Assembly: GCA_027596075.1 (NCBI GenBank)
Contig: JADGJC010000014.1
Span: forward strand, 124,001 to 188,000
Length of the DNA: 64,000 bases
Reading direction: 5' to 3'
Source of the DNA: Rhizophlyctis rosea
Taxonomy: Eukaryota; Chytridiomycota; Chytridiomycetes; Rhizophlyctidales; Rhizophlyctidaceae
The notes under the pieces are model-generated. The model searched no databases. It was given only the letters and a program-made list of their open reading frames with translations, and had not been told where the DNA came from. How positions within the stretch are numbered: the stretch's first letter is position 1; each line of letters begins with the position of its first letter. Shown here in pieces: positions 21,928 to 32,757 of the stretch. Made by a program: the position numbers and the translations under genes.

Positions 21928-22968
21928 ATGACCCGCACGTACCGCACACTAAATGACGATCAAGTCGCCCACTTCCTCCAGCACGGCTGGGTGACCATCC
22001 CATCTGCCTTCACACCCGAAAAAGCCCAAGAATGGTCCAAAGACGTCTGGACACGTCTCGGCTACGACCCCAACGACAAAATTACCTGGGTCCGCGAACG
22101 TATCAACATGCCCCACCATGCCACCGAGGACGTCCGAACATTCTCCCCCAAAACATGGGATGCCATCTGCGACTTGTTAGGCGGGGAAGACCGGATTGAT
22201 ACGCCATGCGAATGGAGTGATGGGTTTATCGTTAATTTGGGAACGCCGCAGTGGCAGGAAGATCGCGAGGCTGGGAAGCCGTTAGATGGGAGGGAGTTGG
22301 ACAACTGGCATGTAGATGGTGACTTCTTTATCCATTTCTTGGACTCGCGGGAACAGGGGTTGCTGGTCATTCCATTGTTCACGGACATTCTCCCCGAAGC
22401 TGGTGGGACGATGGTGGCTCCGGACGGTATCGGCATCGTTGCTCGGCATCTGAGGGACAACCCGCAAGGTGTCACCCCACGCATGATGCCAGTAGGGGCC
22501 GACAAAGACTGGCAATGGGGCGAAGGTTTAGAATGGTACTTCCACAAAATCCGAACCGAATGCACCACCTTCCACGAAATGACCGGCAAACAAGGCGACG
22601 TCATCCTCCTCCACCCCTTGATGTTCCATAGTGCCTCCCGCAACCGCCTCCGTAACGTCCGTGTCATCACAAACCCTCCCGTCTCACTCAAAGAACCTTT
22701 CAACTTCAACCGTCCAAATAAGGAGGACTACTCGCTGGTGGAGGAGAAAACGCTTCGGGAGTTGGGAGCGTGGGAGCAGGGCGGTCTGAAGGGATGGAAG
22801 ATTACTGGGGAACGAAAGAGGGTTATTCCACCACGGCTCCAGATTCAAGCTAAGATGAAGGAATTGGAGGATAAGCGATTGCGGGGGGAAGCGGTAGGCG
22901 GGACGGACCTCGGTGGCACAACGGATGCCGACGGGAAAATCATAGAGCAGATCGCCGTTATGGTTTGA
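21928..22968 (+). CDS. Phytanoyl-CoA dioxygenase (PhyH) family protein
   Basis: A single-exon 2-oxoglutarate/Fe(II) oxygenase of 346 residues. The N-terminal PhyH signature is LNDDQVAHFLQHGWVTIPSA. The iron ligands are H128-V-D130 in NWHVDGDFFIHFL and H234 in LHPLMFHSASRN. The 2OG-binding Arg is R242 or R245 in LRNVRVITNPP. Between them are VIPLFTDILPEAGGTMVAPD and GKQGDVILLHP, typical of PhyH enzymes. ATG 21928 is chosen because it begins the conserved N-terminus and lies 92 bp from a TATA box. There is no peroxisomal PTS1 at the C-terminus (it ends IAVMV), so a role in phytanate breakdown is unlikely; fungal relatives act on varied small molecules. The substrate is not predictable from sequence. 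Confidence 0.88.
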   Translation: MTRTYRTLNDDQVAHFLQHGWVTIPSAFTPEKAQEWSKDVWTRLGYDPNDKITWVRERINMPHHATEDVRTFSPKTWDAICDLLGGEDRIDTPCEWSDGFIVNLGTPQWQEDREAGKPLDGRELDNWHVDGDFFIHFLDSREQGLLVIPLFTDILPEAGGTMVAPDGIGIVARHLRDNPQGVTPRMMPVGADKDWQWGEGLEWYFHKIRTECTTFHEMTGKQGDVILLHPLMFHSASRNRLRNVRVITNPPVSLKEPFNFNRPNKEDYSLVEEKTLRELGAWEQGGLKGWKITGERKRVIPPRLQIQAKMKELEDKRLRGEAVGGTDLGGTTDADGKIIEQIAVMV

Positions 22969-23297
22969 GCGTAAGGCACAAGCTAGTTTGAATGTACATA
23001 GTCATAACAAATAAAACCTTTGTATCTTGTGATTGTGCTCAGCTGTTTCTTGGACGTTCGCTTAACAGTTCTATCATTCTCAAGTCTCAACCTTGCCTCT
23101 GTCGTTTGCAAAAGCTGGTCCTAAATGTGAGCGCGGCACACACACTCATGATTACGCTTTGCAATGTGTCAACATGGTAGCAATTTTTCATATTTACAGC
23201 AAATTTGCATGGGTATTCGTATGTACAATCAACGTGCATTCTTGTTCTTGCCTCCCACACCATAGGCAGCCAGTATGTAAACAACCTCCCTCGCAAG
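22969..23297. other. Convergent intergenic region (PhyH / APC7)
   Basis: Lies between convergent stops and should hold both 3' UTRs; nothing recognised. Confidence 0.45.
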
Positions 23298-25799
23298 CTA
23301 CTCATCGTCATAATCCTCAACATCACTGTAGTGTGGTTCTTGATCCTCATCTTTCTCAAACGTGACGCGTTTTCGGTGATACTGTTGCGTACTATCATCC
23401 ATCTCCTCCATCTTCATGTGATCCATCCTAAAACGCAAACTCAGTATCTTGCTCATATGCTCGCCGACGCATCATTCTTACATTTGAGCAGTCCTCAAGC
23501 TGAGCTCAGCCGCTTCCATGTCCTTCTGCGCATCTTGAAGAAAGCCAAGTCGGCGATGTATGGCCGATGCATCCTTGCTGGTACCCACGTATTTTGAAAG
23601 ACTGTCAATTTGGTCAGCATTTCGCAAGGAAGTGCAGAACGACGGCCGTCAACTGCTCATTACTCACATTTGCATTTCCTTGTCCCGAGATGTCTGGCCC
23701 TCCAAACTCGCAAGAGCAAGAATGGCAGGGGTGCATGTGGAATCCTGCATCAGTGCGGCTTCGAATTGTCGGCGTGCCTATCGCAACAGTGGCATCAACA
23801 ACTGCTCCTGATCGTATGGTGCACGGACCGCATTGTCGGGATGCAATAGTTACGTACCTCATCCCGCTTGTCCTGCTTTGCAAGCATCTGCCCGACCAAA
23901 GTCGACACTCTTGCATTATTCCGGAATTGCTGAGCCATGAAGCCCACATGCGCACGTGCTTCTCTATCACATTCCAGGTCCAGCAAGGCCCAGACTTTGC
24001 CTGGAGACGATGGTCAAAGGCTGGGCAATGGGATCACCTAAAGGAAACAAGTCACCTTCATGTGCATTCAGATCGCTGCTGTCGATCCGCAGTATCTGTT
24101 CGAACTTTGAATGTGCCTGTCGCGAAAGCGCATTTCTGTTGAGAAGTTCTCCTATTTTGATTGAGAAGCGGTGATAAATAACAGAGCGACCAGAGTATGC
24201 GGACCGCTCAACGCACCTTGAAGTCGCAGGGCTTCCACATGGTCCGGGTTGATGTTCAGCGCCTGCATGGAGTAGTTCGACTTAGCACCCAGCGAAGGCC
24301 CACGTGGCAAGCTTCACAAAACGTCTCCTACCTGATTTGACAATTCCCATGCCGTGGCGATATGGATTCGGTCAGCTTCATAGTCCGAACCCCAAGTGAG
24401 TTTGGCAAGACTGGCGTAAGCACTGGCCACTAGACTTTCCGGTGCTTTCGGTGCGATATCCATCAAGTCGGCGGCCAGGCTGTCCCCATTTAATCAGTTA
24501 CGTCCATGAGGCTAAGGGCTATGAGACTTACGTATCCAGAACAGCATAGTCCTTATCCTTTTTGAGCAATGATGCGTACTTGTCCATATCCGAGATCACG
24601 TATGGATCCGATGTCAGCACCTATCAATGATTGAGTCCCTGTGGTTTTTGCACATCTTTGAGTAAAATTACCTGTCTGTATGTTTGAATCGCCTTATAAT
24701 CATCATGATCTCGCAGCAGACAATCCGCCTTCCGAAGCAGGACATCGACATTGTTTTGCAGGTCATGATCAGTGTCAAGAGTGCTGAGAATGTGGATGGC
24801 ACCTTTAGCGAAGGTTAGAAATCGCGTCAGATCAGCCGATGTAGGATGAAGAACATACCCTTGAGGTCGAACTTCTTTTGCGCATAAACTGCATGCAAGA
24901 ACCCTCGCATCCAGCTGCCAAGTCGAGTTTTAGGCAATGTGGCCTCACACTCGGCAAGGCTTTGAAAGGACGAGAGGGGCAAGTATGCCTCAATGGCCAA
25001 GGGATGAGCTCTGGAGCTTTGCGTAAGCATATGGCTAATGTAAGAGAATGACTCCGTTTTTACTTTTTCACTGCCTTGTAGCACGCGACCGATTTCCTGA
25101 ATTTGTTAATTAAATGGAGTTCAATTTTGTCCTAAAATGTCATGCTTACTCTTCAGCTCCAACATAACCGATGATTGTACGATATAGGCGCGCAAGAAGC
25201 ATTTGTCCACTGGGAGCCAAAGCTTTTCCGCAACCTTCCAGCTGAGGAAGAGTCATAATATAAGGTCATGCCAGAATCAATGCAATCCAGTGTGTTTATA
25301 TTACCACTTCGATTGCCCCCAGCTCATCACCGGCTGCCATGCAGCATTTTGCGTACGATTCTTCATGCGTTCGTGTAAGAGTGATCTGGAAGTTTGCGGA
25401 CGGCTCGGACATATACCGGAAAGCGTCCTCGTACACATTCTATGGTCCAGAGGACTAGTCAGTCAAGGGACTGGTAGTCATACCCACACTACAGGCTTGC
25501 CTTTGCTCTCTTGACTTCGCCACTTTCGCTCAGCGCCGCCCCGTAGATAAGGCGTAGCTCGCTTTGTATGTTGTTTGAGTCTGCATAGTTCTCGGAATTG
25601 GCTTCCAGGAACGAAAGGAGGAGGCGACACTGAAGTATTGCTGGTACTTAGTACCTGCCCCTCCAAGACAACCCAAGTGGAAACTCACGAGAAACTGCGA
25701 AGACTCCAGCAGTCCCGCCTCCAACAGCTTCCGAGCGGTTCTGATAGCGTCCTCGATGTTGAGCTCTGATTTTTGGTCGCTCCAGCTTGTAGAGGTCAT
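23298..25799 (-). CDS. APC7: Anaphase-promoting complex subunit 7 (TPR protein)
   Basis: APC7 is a TPR subunit of the anaphase-promoting complex/cyclosome, the ubiquitin ligase of mitotic exit. On the minus strand, about 12 exons start with MTSTSWSDQKSELNIEDAIR then ARKLLEAGLLESSQFL, equivalent to the N-terminal helix of vertebrate APC7. TPR-like blocks follow: YAKCCMAAGDELGAIEV, APSGQMLLARLYRTIIGYVG, FLHAVYAQKKFDLK, VDVLLRKADCLLRDHDDYKA, LSNQ|ALNINPDHVEALRLQG, RQAHSKFEQILRIDSSDLNA and GFMAQQFRNNARVSTLVGQM. The end is acidic (YSDVEDYDDE), as in animal APC7; stop at 23300-23298. APC7 is absent from most Dikarya, so its presence suits an early-diverging fungus. Some internal TPR exons carry little sequence identity; family assignment rests on overall order and termini. 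Confidence 0.83.
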
Positions 25800-26498
25800 T
25801 GCCGACAAAGGGATGGATCGCGTACAGTCGGCAAACCACGAACTGCAAAGCACCCGGAGAAGACTAGCAAGGGCAGTGGGATTACTGTGGTACAAGGGCT
25901 TGCTTTGCTGCGTTGAAGTAAGGGGGTTGCGTAGGAGGATGAATAACAAGTTGTTAGATCGATGTGTGGGAAAGGTGGAAAGCGAGGTGAAAGCACGGTG
26001 ATTGCATTGGTGCATGGTGGCCTCATGAAGACGTGTGGCGCATGCGGTTTGACTGTGCCACCAACGTCAAATTGATGGGCTGAGACAGTCTTCATTCACT
26101 CGCTTCGTTTCTCTTTCTCCTCCACACCATTCCGATTTTCGAGATTGGTCCACCACCTCGTCCTTGTCTGCTGGTTGCCTTCCTAGAAACATCACCGGGT
26201 GGATTACAGGGCGTTCAGTTCTACTCTGGTGCCGAGAGCGCCGGCGTCCGCGTGGCCTCAACCGCCATTGCTTGGTGCGCCGTTGTCCGAACCAATTGGA
26301 GGCTGATCACTGCGTTGGGTACCTAATCGTTAAGCTTTTTGCTCACGCCAGTACCACGGGCCCTGTGTCTGCACCGGGAGATCCCTGCGTGGGAATGTGG
26401 GTTCGATTCCCGCCAAGGACCTAATTGTGTTGTGCAACCTGTGTATTTACATGAACCATCAAGTAAAATATAGTTACAAGGTGCTGCTGAAAGCAGCA
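25800..26498. other. Intergenic between APC7 and NOC4
   Basis: About 700 bp between the APC7 start and the NOC4 stop on the same strand. A perfect pol III B-box-like sequence lies on the plus strand near 26399-26410 (see separate entry). Otherwise nothing recognised. Confidence 0.5.
26340..26421 (+). other. tRNA-like 3' element with B-box (not a confirmed tRNA)
   Basis: GGGTTCGATTCC at 26399-26410 matches the internal pol III B-box. A T-arm can be drawn as GTGGG-TTCGATT-CCCGC, followed by a possible acceptor 3' strand CAAGGAC. I could not find the matching 5' acceptor strand, A-box or D-arm at tRNA spacing upstream, nor a clean anticodon arm. It may be a tRNA relic, a SINE-like fragment or chance. 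Confidence 0.2.
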
Positions 26499-28653
26499 TC
26501 AAAGCTCGCCAAGGTCCCAAAAAGAACTCTTGGCCGTCTTTTGGAACATTCCCGTCACTTGCACGTGGATGGCAAGAGGTGCAGCAGTGCTGTCCTCGCC
26601 CTTCTTCTTCTTGTTTATTTCACTTTCCCAAAGCTGTTGATACAAAGTGAGAAACAGAGACCGATGCCCTCCAACGACAAGCGGACGCGCAAGCTTACCG
26701 TTTGATATGTGTGATCAAGGAAATCCTCCAAGTCATATGGCGGCTTGGACAAATCCTCTTCGAAGATCTTTGCCAGACTCGAAACAGCCGGTACATAATG
26801 ACTTTTCAAAGCCTGCACAAACATCGTTAGACACAACTGCAAATCTGGATACATGGCTAGCATCGTTACCGGCAACTCCCATAACGAGCTGTCCAAAGCG
26901 TTACACTTCATAGGATCCGTCTCGTTGAAATCATATGGATCATTTGTTGGTTCCGACGGCAGATCCCCCTCACGATGGATCATCTGTAGGCAGGACGGGT
27001 GTTTCTTCAGCAAATTATATATTAGCGGGATGACGGCGAGGATTGCTGCGGGTGGTGCGTTCAGTGCTAGCCGAGACATGCGCTTCAAAAAGGCGGCGAC
27101 GAGATGTGCGGGCAATTGACTAAAACAAGAATTAGGAAGTGGTCTCTCATTTCAGGACACAAATGCCGCCACGATACCTGGACGACAAGAAAAGGTCGAC
27201 GAGACGGAAAAATCTAGATCTATATACTACATGCATGAGGTTTCGGTCGAAAAGAGCGTACAGCTTTGTGTAAAAGTCTGGATAATCTCTGTGAAAGCAA
27301 CAATCATTAACGTCTCAATGTGACGACCAAGCTCACTCATGCCGATGACTTACAAATTGTGCTTCGTGATCAATGTAAATAGACCGTTCAATGCTAGCAA
27401 ACTAATCGGCCCTCCCGCATCGTATGAATCCACAAGGAAATCGATCAGCAGTGTCGGTTGCGTCATGTATGGTATAATCCGCTTGTGCATCATCAACAGA
27501 ATTTGTTTATATACATCGTTGTTCAGCGGTTGCCGCATAAAGGCGAGCCAGCATTCTGTGAAGGCAAGGCGGTGCTCGTGCGCTTGTGAAGCAGTTGGCT
27601 GTGATCGTTGTTTCCCCTCGGCTGTAGTGGGAGGTAGTGTTACCATATACTGGCCTAGCTCTTCGTTCTTTTGCGGCGGCAATGTGATTTTTGTGAGGAT
27701 TGACAATCCCTGGCTGACGACTGATGGAAGCTTGGAAGGATCAATGGTCATGCGTCGTCGCTAATCGGATTGAGTAAGCAACATGATGTGTTTCCTTCTT
27801 GAGGTAATTGTGTGTACCTTCGTTTGACGCTCGTCCACCCCGCCGTCATCAGATATAAGCGACCGCAAGTAATTGCTACAGTGATTGTACAAGTCAGTGT
27901 GTGTTGCTCTATCTCACGGAAGCCACGAAACTCTCAACGTACCCAAAATCTTTGTAGAAGTAATAGCGCAGATCATCAAAAGCATTTACGTTCTTAATAA
28001 GCAATTCGAAAACCTGGTCGCTCAGTTGGTCATTCGAGACACACGCCTGCACGATCCGCTCAAATAGGTTGTTATCGAATTCGCCGTGATTCTCGCTTTC
28101 GTGCTTCACCATCCCAAGCAGAATTTGGAAAGCCGTCGTCTGTGCGTCACGCACTTTGCGTCAGACGCATTCGTGGATACGTTTCGCGGGTCAGACTCCC
28201 TACCTGCTTCTCGGCTTCAGCGGACGATAGCTCTATTACCAAGCGTCTTACATAACGCGTCCGCAGAGTTCTCAACCATTCATAGACTTTGACTTTTGGG
28301 TCTTTAGCAGCAGCTTTCGCATTGCGAACTTTTGGTTTCTTCAAGTCTCCACGTTCCAGCAATTTTGAGAATACGTGTTGCAACGATACTAGAGCTGTGT
28401 GCAGTACTTCGCCAGTAGCAGACTGCCAACAGCGGTTTAGTCGCTTAGTCTACAGTAAATAAAATAATTGACGACCAACCTCCGCAATGTCCAAAAGTTC
28501 GACTAGGTTGTTCAAGTTTGTTGCGGACTCTAGACATTCCTTTGCCTTCTGGCGAACCGTGTCCGGTGTGGCATTGGACGACACCACCTCTTCCTCCGGC
28601 ATCTTGCGCTTTGCAGCCCCTTTCGGGTGTGCTGACTTCGAGGGAGCGACCAT
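26499..28653 (-). CDS. NOC4: Nucleolar complex protein 4 (ribosome biogenesis)
   Basis: Noc4, bound to Nop14, is needed for 40S ribosomal subunit maturation and export. On the minus strand the start is MVAPSKSAHPKGAAKRKMPE, a basic, nucleolar-type N-terminus. Later blocks are VYEWLRTLRTRYVRRLVIEL, FDDLRYYFYKDFG, LALNGLFTLITKHNLDYPDF, KYRSRFFRLVDLFLSSRQLP followed by AHLVAAFLKRMSRLAL, and AILAVIPLIYNLLKKHPSCL followed by QMIHR. These give the CBF/Mak21-type signature of Noc4. The last exon (LWESEINKKKKG ... FWDLGEL) ends at the stop 26501-26499. Introns are short and GT-AG. It is head-to-head with the OsmC gene (285 bp). Identification is firm. Confidence 0.94.
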
Positions 28654-28938
28654 TTCCGTGATATGGGAGGTGTTGTTGGAGCAACAATTTGAAGTGATGG
28701 GAGGTGCTAAAAATATGCACCGCGAAACGAGCGAAAGAACCCACCCAAAAACATTTTGGTGGCACAACCGCACAGCCACCCGCCACGTCGCAGTCGCAGA
28801 TTTGGCCCAGAATTCGGCAAAGGATTTGGTGAAGGATTTCTCTCCCTTTGCTCTTTCATTTCCAAATCTTTACTTGTAAACCTGTCCGCAGTCTTCAACT
28901 GGTGAATTGTTCGTACCCTACTCCTTACTGGAAACAAA

Positions 28939-29636
28939 ATGCATCTTGGGCGGTCCTTATCAAGGCTCTCCACCTCCCGATACACCTTTCACTACCGTCC
29001 CCCCATCTTCACCCGCCTCTCCTCCAGCACTCCCTCCGCTCCTACCACCCCGTCTTTTGACCCAGCCCGCCCAACCTCCAATGTAATAGTAAGCTGGTCC
29101 GGCACCGACTCCCTCCAATTCACCGGTAAAGATGCATCTGGAAATGAAGTGCTCATGTCCGTATGTAAACAAACAACGAATGCCTTCTAGTTCAGCTTCC
29201 TATATCGCCATGTCTCTAAAATTCAGCAACACCTGTGACGGCAGGGCTCAAAAGCGCCCGGCGCAGGCCCCATGTCTCTTTTGCTCATGGGTTTAGGTGG
29301 CTGCTCCTCAGTAGATCTAGTAACAATTCTCAAAAAACAGCGTCAGGATCTTCGTGGCATTTCCATTCGAGTTGAAGGACAACGTGGAGAGAAACTGCCA
29401 AGGCCATATGAGACCATACATATGACGTTCGTTGTTGAGGGGAAGGGATTGGACAAGAAGAAGGTAAGTTTCAGTCGGTGAAGAATGGAGGAAAGTGGAG
29501 ACTGAGGATTTGCTTTCAATCGCATCAGGTGGACGCGGCCATTGCATTGGCATCCGAGAAGTATTGCGGCGTGCATGGGACTTTGTCCGGAATAGCTAAG
29601 ATTACCTTCTCCTCTGAACTAGTAGAAGTAGCATAG
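28939..29636 (+). CDS. OsmC/Ohr family protein, probably mitochondrial
   Basis: OsmC proteins are small thiol peroxidases or related redox proteins that act on organic hydroperoxides. Three exons (28939-29160, 29245-29463, 29529-29636) give 182 residues. The first 30 residues (MHLGRSLSRLSTSRYTFHYR ...) are Arg/Ser-rich without acids, as in a mitochondrial presequence. The OsmC core follows: VIVSWSGTDSLQFTGKD, GPMSLLLMGLGGCSSVDLVT, IRVEGQRGEKLPRPYETIHM, then DAAIALASEKYCGVHGTL. The two redox cysteines are in GLGGCSS and EKYCGVH, both present. This is the YhfA-type subgroup (Cys pair with EKYC) rather than classical Ohr. The mitochondrial location is inferred. Confidence 0.9.
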
Positions 29637-30794
29637 AGATAGTGTAAATAGCATAGTTAGAAAAATCTAATAATGTCCTCCTTGGGGGCTGCTTGTGGCA
29701 AGGCAGGCCGGATCCATCTTTACGGTTGACAGGCACCCATATTGCCTTCCCACAGGAGTGGATGAACAGTCTTTGATTTGGTTGTATAAGTTGGCCTGCT
29801 CAAATCTTCAAGCGTTCATGATGAGGTCCAGTAACATCACGTTCATTTGCTCGTCCATTGGCAGGAGGAGCCCCTCCCTCTTGGTGAAAATGCCATTCCC
29901 TCTCCTTCATACAGCGCTCCATAGGTTGTTGTTGCTTAGAGGTTTAACCCACACCTCTACAAGTCATTGGTCTAGTGAAAATGAGATCCCCCAGGCATCA
30001 ATCACAACTATCTGAACGGAGCGCCGGACGTGGAGCTTGGGCTGAATTGGCTACTGAGTGGTATCGAAGAGATTTTGCTTGGGAGTTGGAAGTTCTGAAG
30101 AAGAGGCAGCAGCTTCCAAGTTGTTGCGCTGTGACTTTTTCTTAGCCAGGACGGGGCTGGGAAACTGGTCACCGAACGTCAATGTGCTTATGCCGAGATC
30201 CCGCAGAAGGGATGAGGCTGGAGCCTGGTTGAGCCTGCAGTGGGTCCAGACAGCCCGTGGAAAACCGGTACGAAGGGAAAGACGATCTGGCGGCTAGCAG
30301 AAAGGGGAAGTTGCGGTTCAGACGAAACTTTCAAATTGACTCTCCGAAAGCTCCGATTGGTTGGCACTGTAGCACGTCCTGGGTGCTGTGCACAAAGACA
30401 CAAAAGCTAAGCCATTCTCCTGATCTCATTCCTCAAAAACTGTCAAAATGCTGCGGACCTTATATGAACGTGGGCTACAGCAAGTTACACCGACATCTTG
30501 CAACTCAAACTGGTGGTAGTACCGAGGTACACAATGGACCAAAAGGAGCTCAAAGGCACAGAAAGGCTCAGATCTACATTCCCCAAAGTGGAAGTTTGGC
30601 ACTGCGCAGCACGAACATAAAGGGGTTGATGTGCAACAAGCTGTCAACTCTGTCAAGAGCTGTCAGATCGCTATTGCGCGTTTTTCTTCTGTATTGGCCG
30701 ACCCCACGCATATATAAAAGGCTAGAGACACTCACCAAAATGCCTCCCAGCTGTCAGCTCATTTCTTACCCCATCACCCGCAACGACACCCACG
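29637..30794. other. Long intergenic region before the WSC gene
   Basis: About 1.16 kb with no convincing gene. The stretch 30257-30700 is open in one frame but shows no recognisable protein and overlaps the promoter. A TATA box at 30713-30719 precedes the WSC gene. Confidence 0.5.
30713..30719 (+). promoter_or_regulatory. TATA box of the WSC gene
   Basis: TATATAAAAGG context, 76 bp before the ATG at 30795; strong match and typical spacing. Confidence 0.65.
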
Positions 30795-32435
30795 ATGCTC
30801 CTACCCATCCTCCTCGCCTCCTCGCTCCTCGCCTCTTCCGCGTGTGCCCAAGCCCAACCCACCCAAAGACCAACAACCCCCACCCCGTCCACCTATGTCG
30901 GTTGCCGTGCCCCCATCAACCGCAAATGGGCGGACCCTGCACAACTTCAACTCGATTCGATCACCCCAACCACCATGATGGCGTGCAACGAACGGTGTGG
31001 GTCCTACCTCAACATGAAGTACTTCGCCATTACCCCCAATGGGAACGAGAGGCAGTGCAGGTGTGTCTCCGATCCGACGTCATCAGAGTGGAATTATGCG
31101 TTGGATTTATACTGTAATGCCACGTGCCCCGATGATGGGAAGAGCTGTGGTGGGCAGAATGCTGAAATGCAGTTTGGGAGTTTGTATGCGGTGAGTTTGA
31201 CGTAATGCCCTCTTTATGCCAGCCGGAGGATTCAGTCTGCGATTGCTAACCCATGCGGACATCTCATTGTACGCAGTAGATCGGCAACGCAACCATCCCA
31301 CCCGCACCCACCGAGCCGGGTCGCCAAATGGGCTGTTACAACACCAACGGCTGGCTCACCAGCGTCAATACCGATCCAGCTTTTACCGAGGCAACCTGTT
31401 ATTCTCAATGCTACCACCCCGACATTCTGCTAGCATACTTCCTTCTTGGTCCCAGCGCGAACGGAACCATCATCGCGAACGGAACTATGGGATGCGGATG
31501 CGCCCACTATTCGACCGCGCAGTGGTTTGTTAAAGTTGATGACGCTCTTTGTGATAGTACGTGTATTTCGGGGGGCAAATGCGGGAGCGCGACGAGGAGT
31601 CTTGTGAATGTTTATGCGGTGAGTTGATGGGAAATGTGGTATTGTCATGGGAGGTTTTGGAGGACTAGTTACTCTGGCGCTGTGGAACCAGCCACATTGT
31701 GAAAATCCAATGGTGTAGAGCAAACATTGCGCTCTTCGGGTCATGCAGTTTGGACCTGCTGCATCTGTAACGAGAGCGGGGAAAGTCCAGAAGATTGTCG
31801 TGGCGTTGTCAACAGTGCAAAAGAGATGGCTCTAACCAATTGTACCACATTCTACCCAGATGGCCAACGCACCAACCGGAACAATCTCCCCAGTTCCCCG
31901 TGCACCCTACACACCCACAAGCACCACCCCAGCCCCGACCCCAACCGCCCACACTCCCAGCTGCAAAACCATCAGCTTCACTGGCAACCTCACAGAAGAC
32001 GGTTTCGTCGACATCAACATCTTCGACGAATGGTCCAACCCCTCTACCGCCTTCGAACTAGACGTCACCACCAACGACCTCACATCCCCCGCATATCGCG
32101 CTGGTGCCACCTCCCCTCCTTACGTCCTCTACAACGGCTGGGGCAACAACGCCGACTTCTACCGCAAGTACGGGCTATTCAACATCACCGGTCTCTATGC
32201 CACTGCGGCCTTTATCGATGAGTTGACAGTTGTTTTCGAGGGGTACAACATGCGGTCTACGAAATATTCCAAATCATTCCAGTTGTCCACCACGCAGCCG
32301 ACGTTTTGTCCATTGGATTTTGTGGATATTGACCAGTTGAGGGTCCGGACGGAGTTTGGATCTGGGGTTCCGTTGGATCATTTGGAGGATCGGGGAACTC
32401 AGGTTGTTATGGATGACTGGGAGATTTGTGAATAG
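30795..32435 (+). CDS. Secreted protein with two WSC domains and an unassigned C-terminal domain
   Basis: WSC domains are Cys-rich modules that bind cell-wall or environmental glycans. Three exons (30795-31190, 31280-31618, 31860-32435) give about 436 residues. Residues 1-19 are a signal peptide (MLLPILLASSLLASSACAQA). Exon 1 holds the first WSC domain, from YVGCRAPI to MQFGSLYA. Exon 2 holds the second, from MGCYNTNGWL to SLVNVYA, each with the family's ordered cysteines. Both exons end in phase 0 right after the same (L/V)YA, as expected of duplicated exons. After a Pro/Thr linker, exon 3 encodes about 155 residues starting CKTISFTGNLTEDGFVDINI; the pattern suggests a beta-sandwich, but I cannot name it. 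No membrane anchor or GPI signal ends the protein, so it is probably secreted. Confidence 0.85.
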
Positions 32436-32503
32436 ACATGCGATAGATATCAAGTCATAGAGTGGGGGATTGTGTAATTTTGGAATAGATGAGCGGCTCA
32501 AGG

Positions 32504-32557
32504 CCGACCAGATGTTTGCGACCGACCAGATGTTTGAGGCCGACCAGATGTTTGAGA
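32504..32557 (+). repeat. 18-bp tandem repeat, three copies
   Basis: Three head-to-tail copies of CCGACCAGATGTTTGNGN, starting at 32504, 32522 and 32540. They differ only in the last few bases and lie about 70 bp after the WSC stop codon, probably in its 3' UTR. Confidence 0.9.
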
Positions 32558-32757
32558 GACTTCCAGATGATCGTGATGGCGCCAAGCAGTAAAGCCCCAA
32601 CCAACAACATACAGCACTCCTCCGTTTTACGGTGCGTTCATGATGGTATATTCGTCAAACAATCACTTTTACGGGGGGTAAGAATCTGGAACGTTCTATC
32701 GCAAAAAAGCCCAGAACAAAGTGAGTACAAAAAACACCCACACACAACCACATCGTT

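Noticed and set aside
22312..22968. PhyH gene as peroxisomal phytanoyl-CoA hydroxylase
   Set aside because: No PTS1 or clear PTS2 signal; only membership in the wider PhyH family is supported.
30257..30790. Long open frame (286 codons) overlapping the start of the WSC gene
   Set aside because: No signal, domain or conserved motif. It covers the TATA box and runs antiphase into the well-supported WSC signal peptide; it is likely chance.
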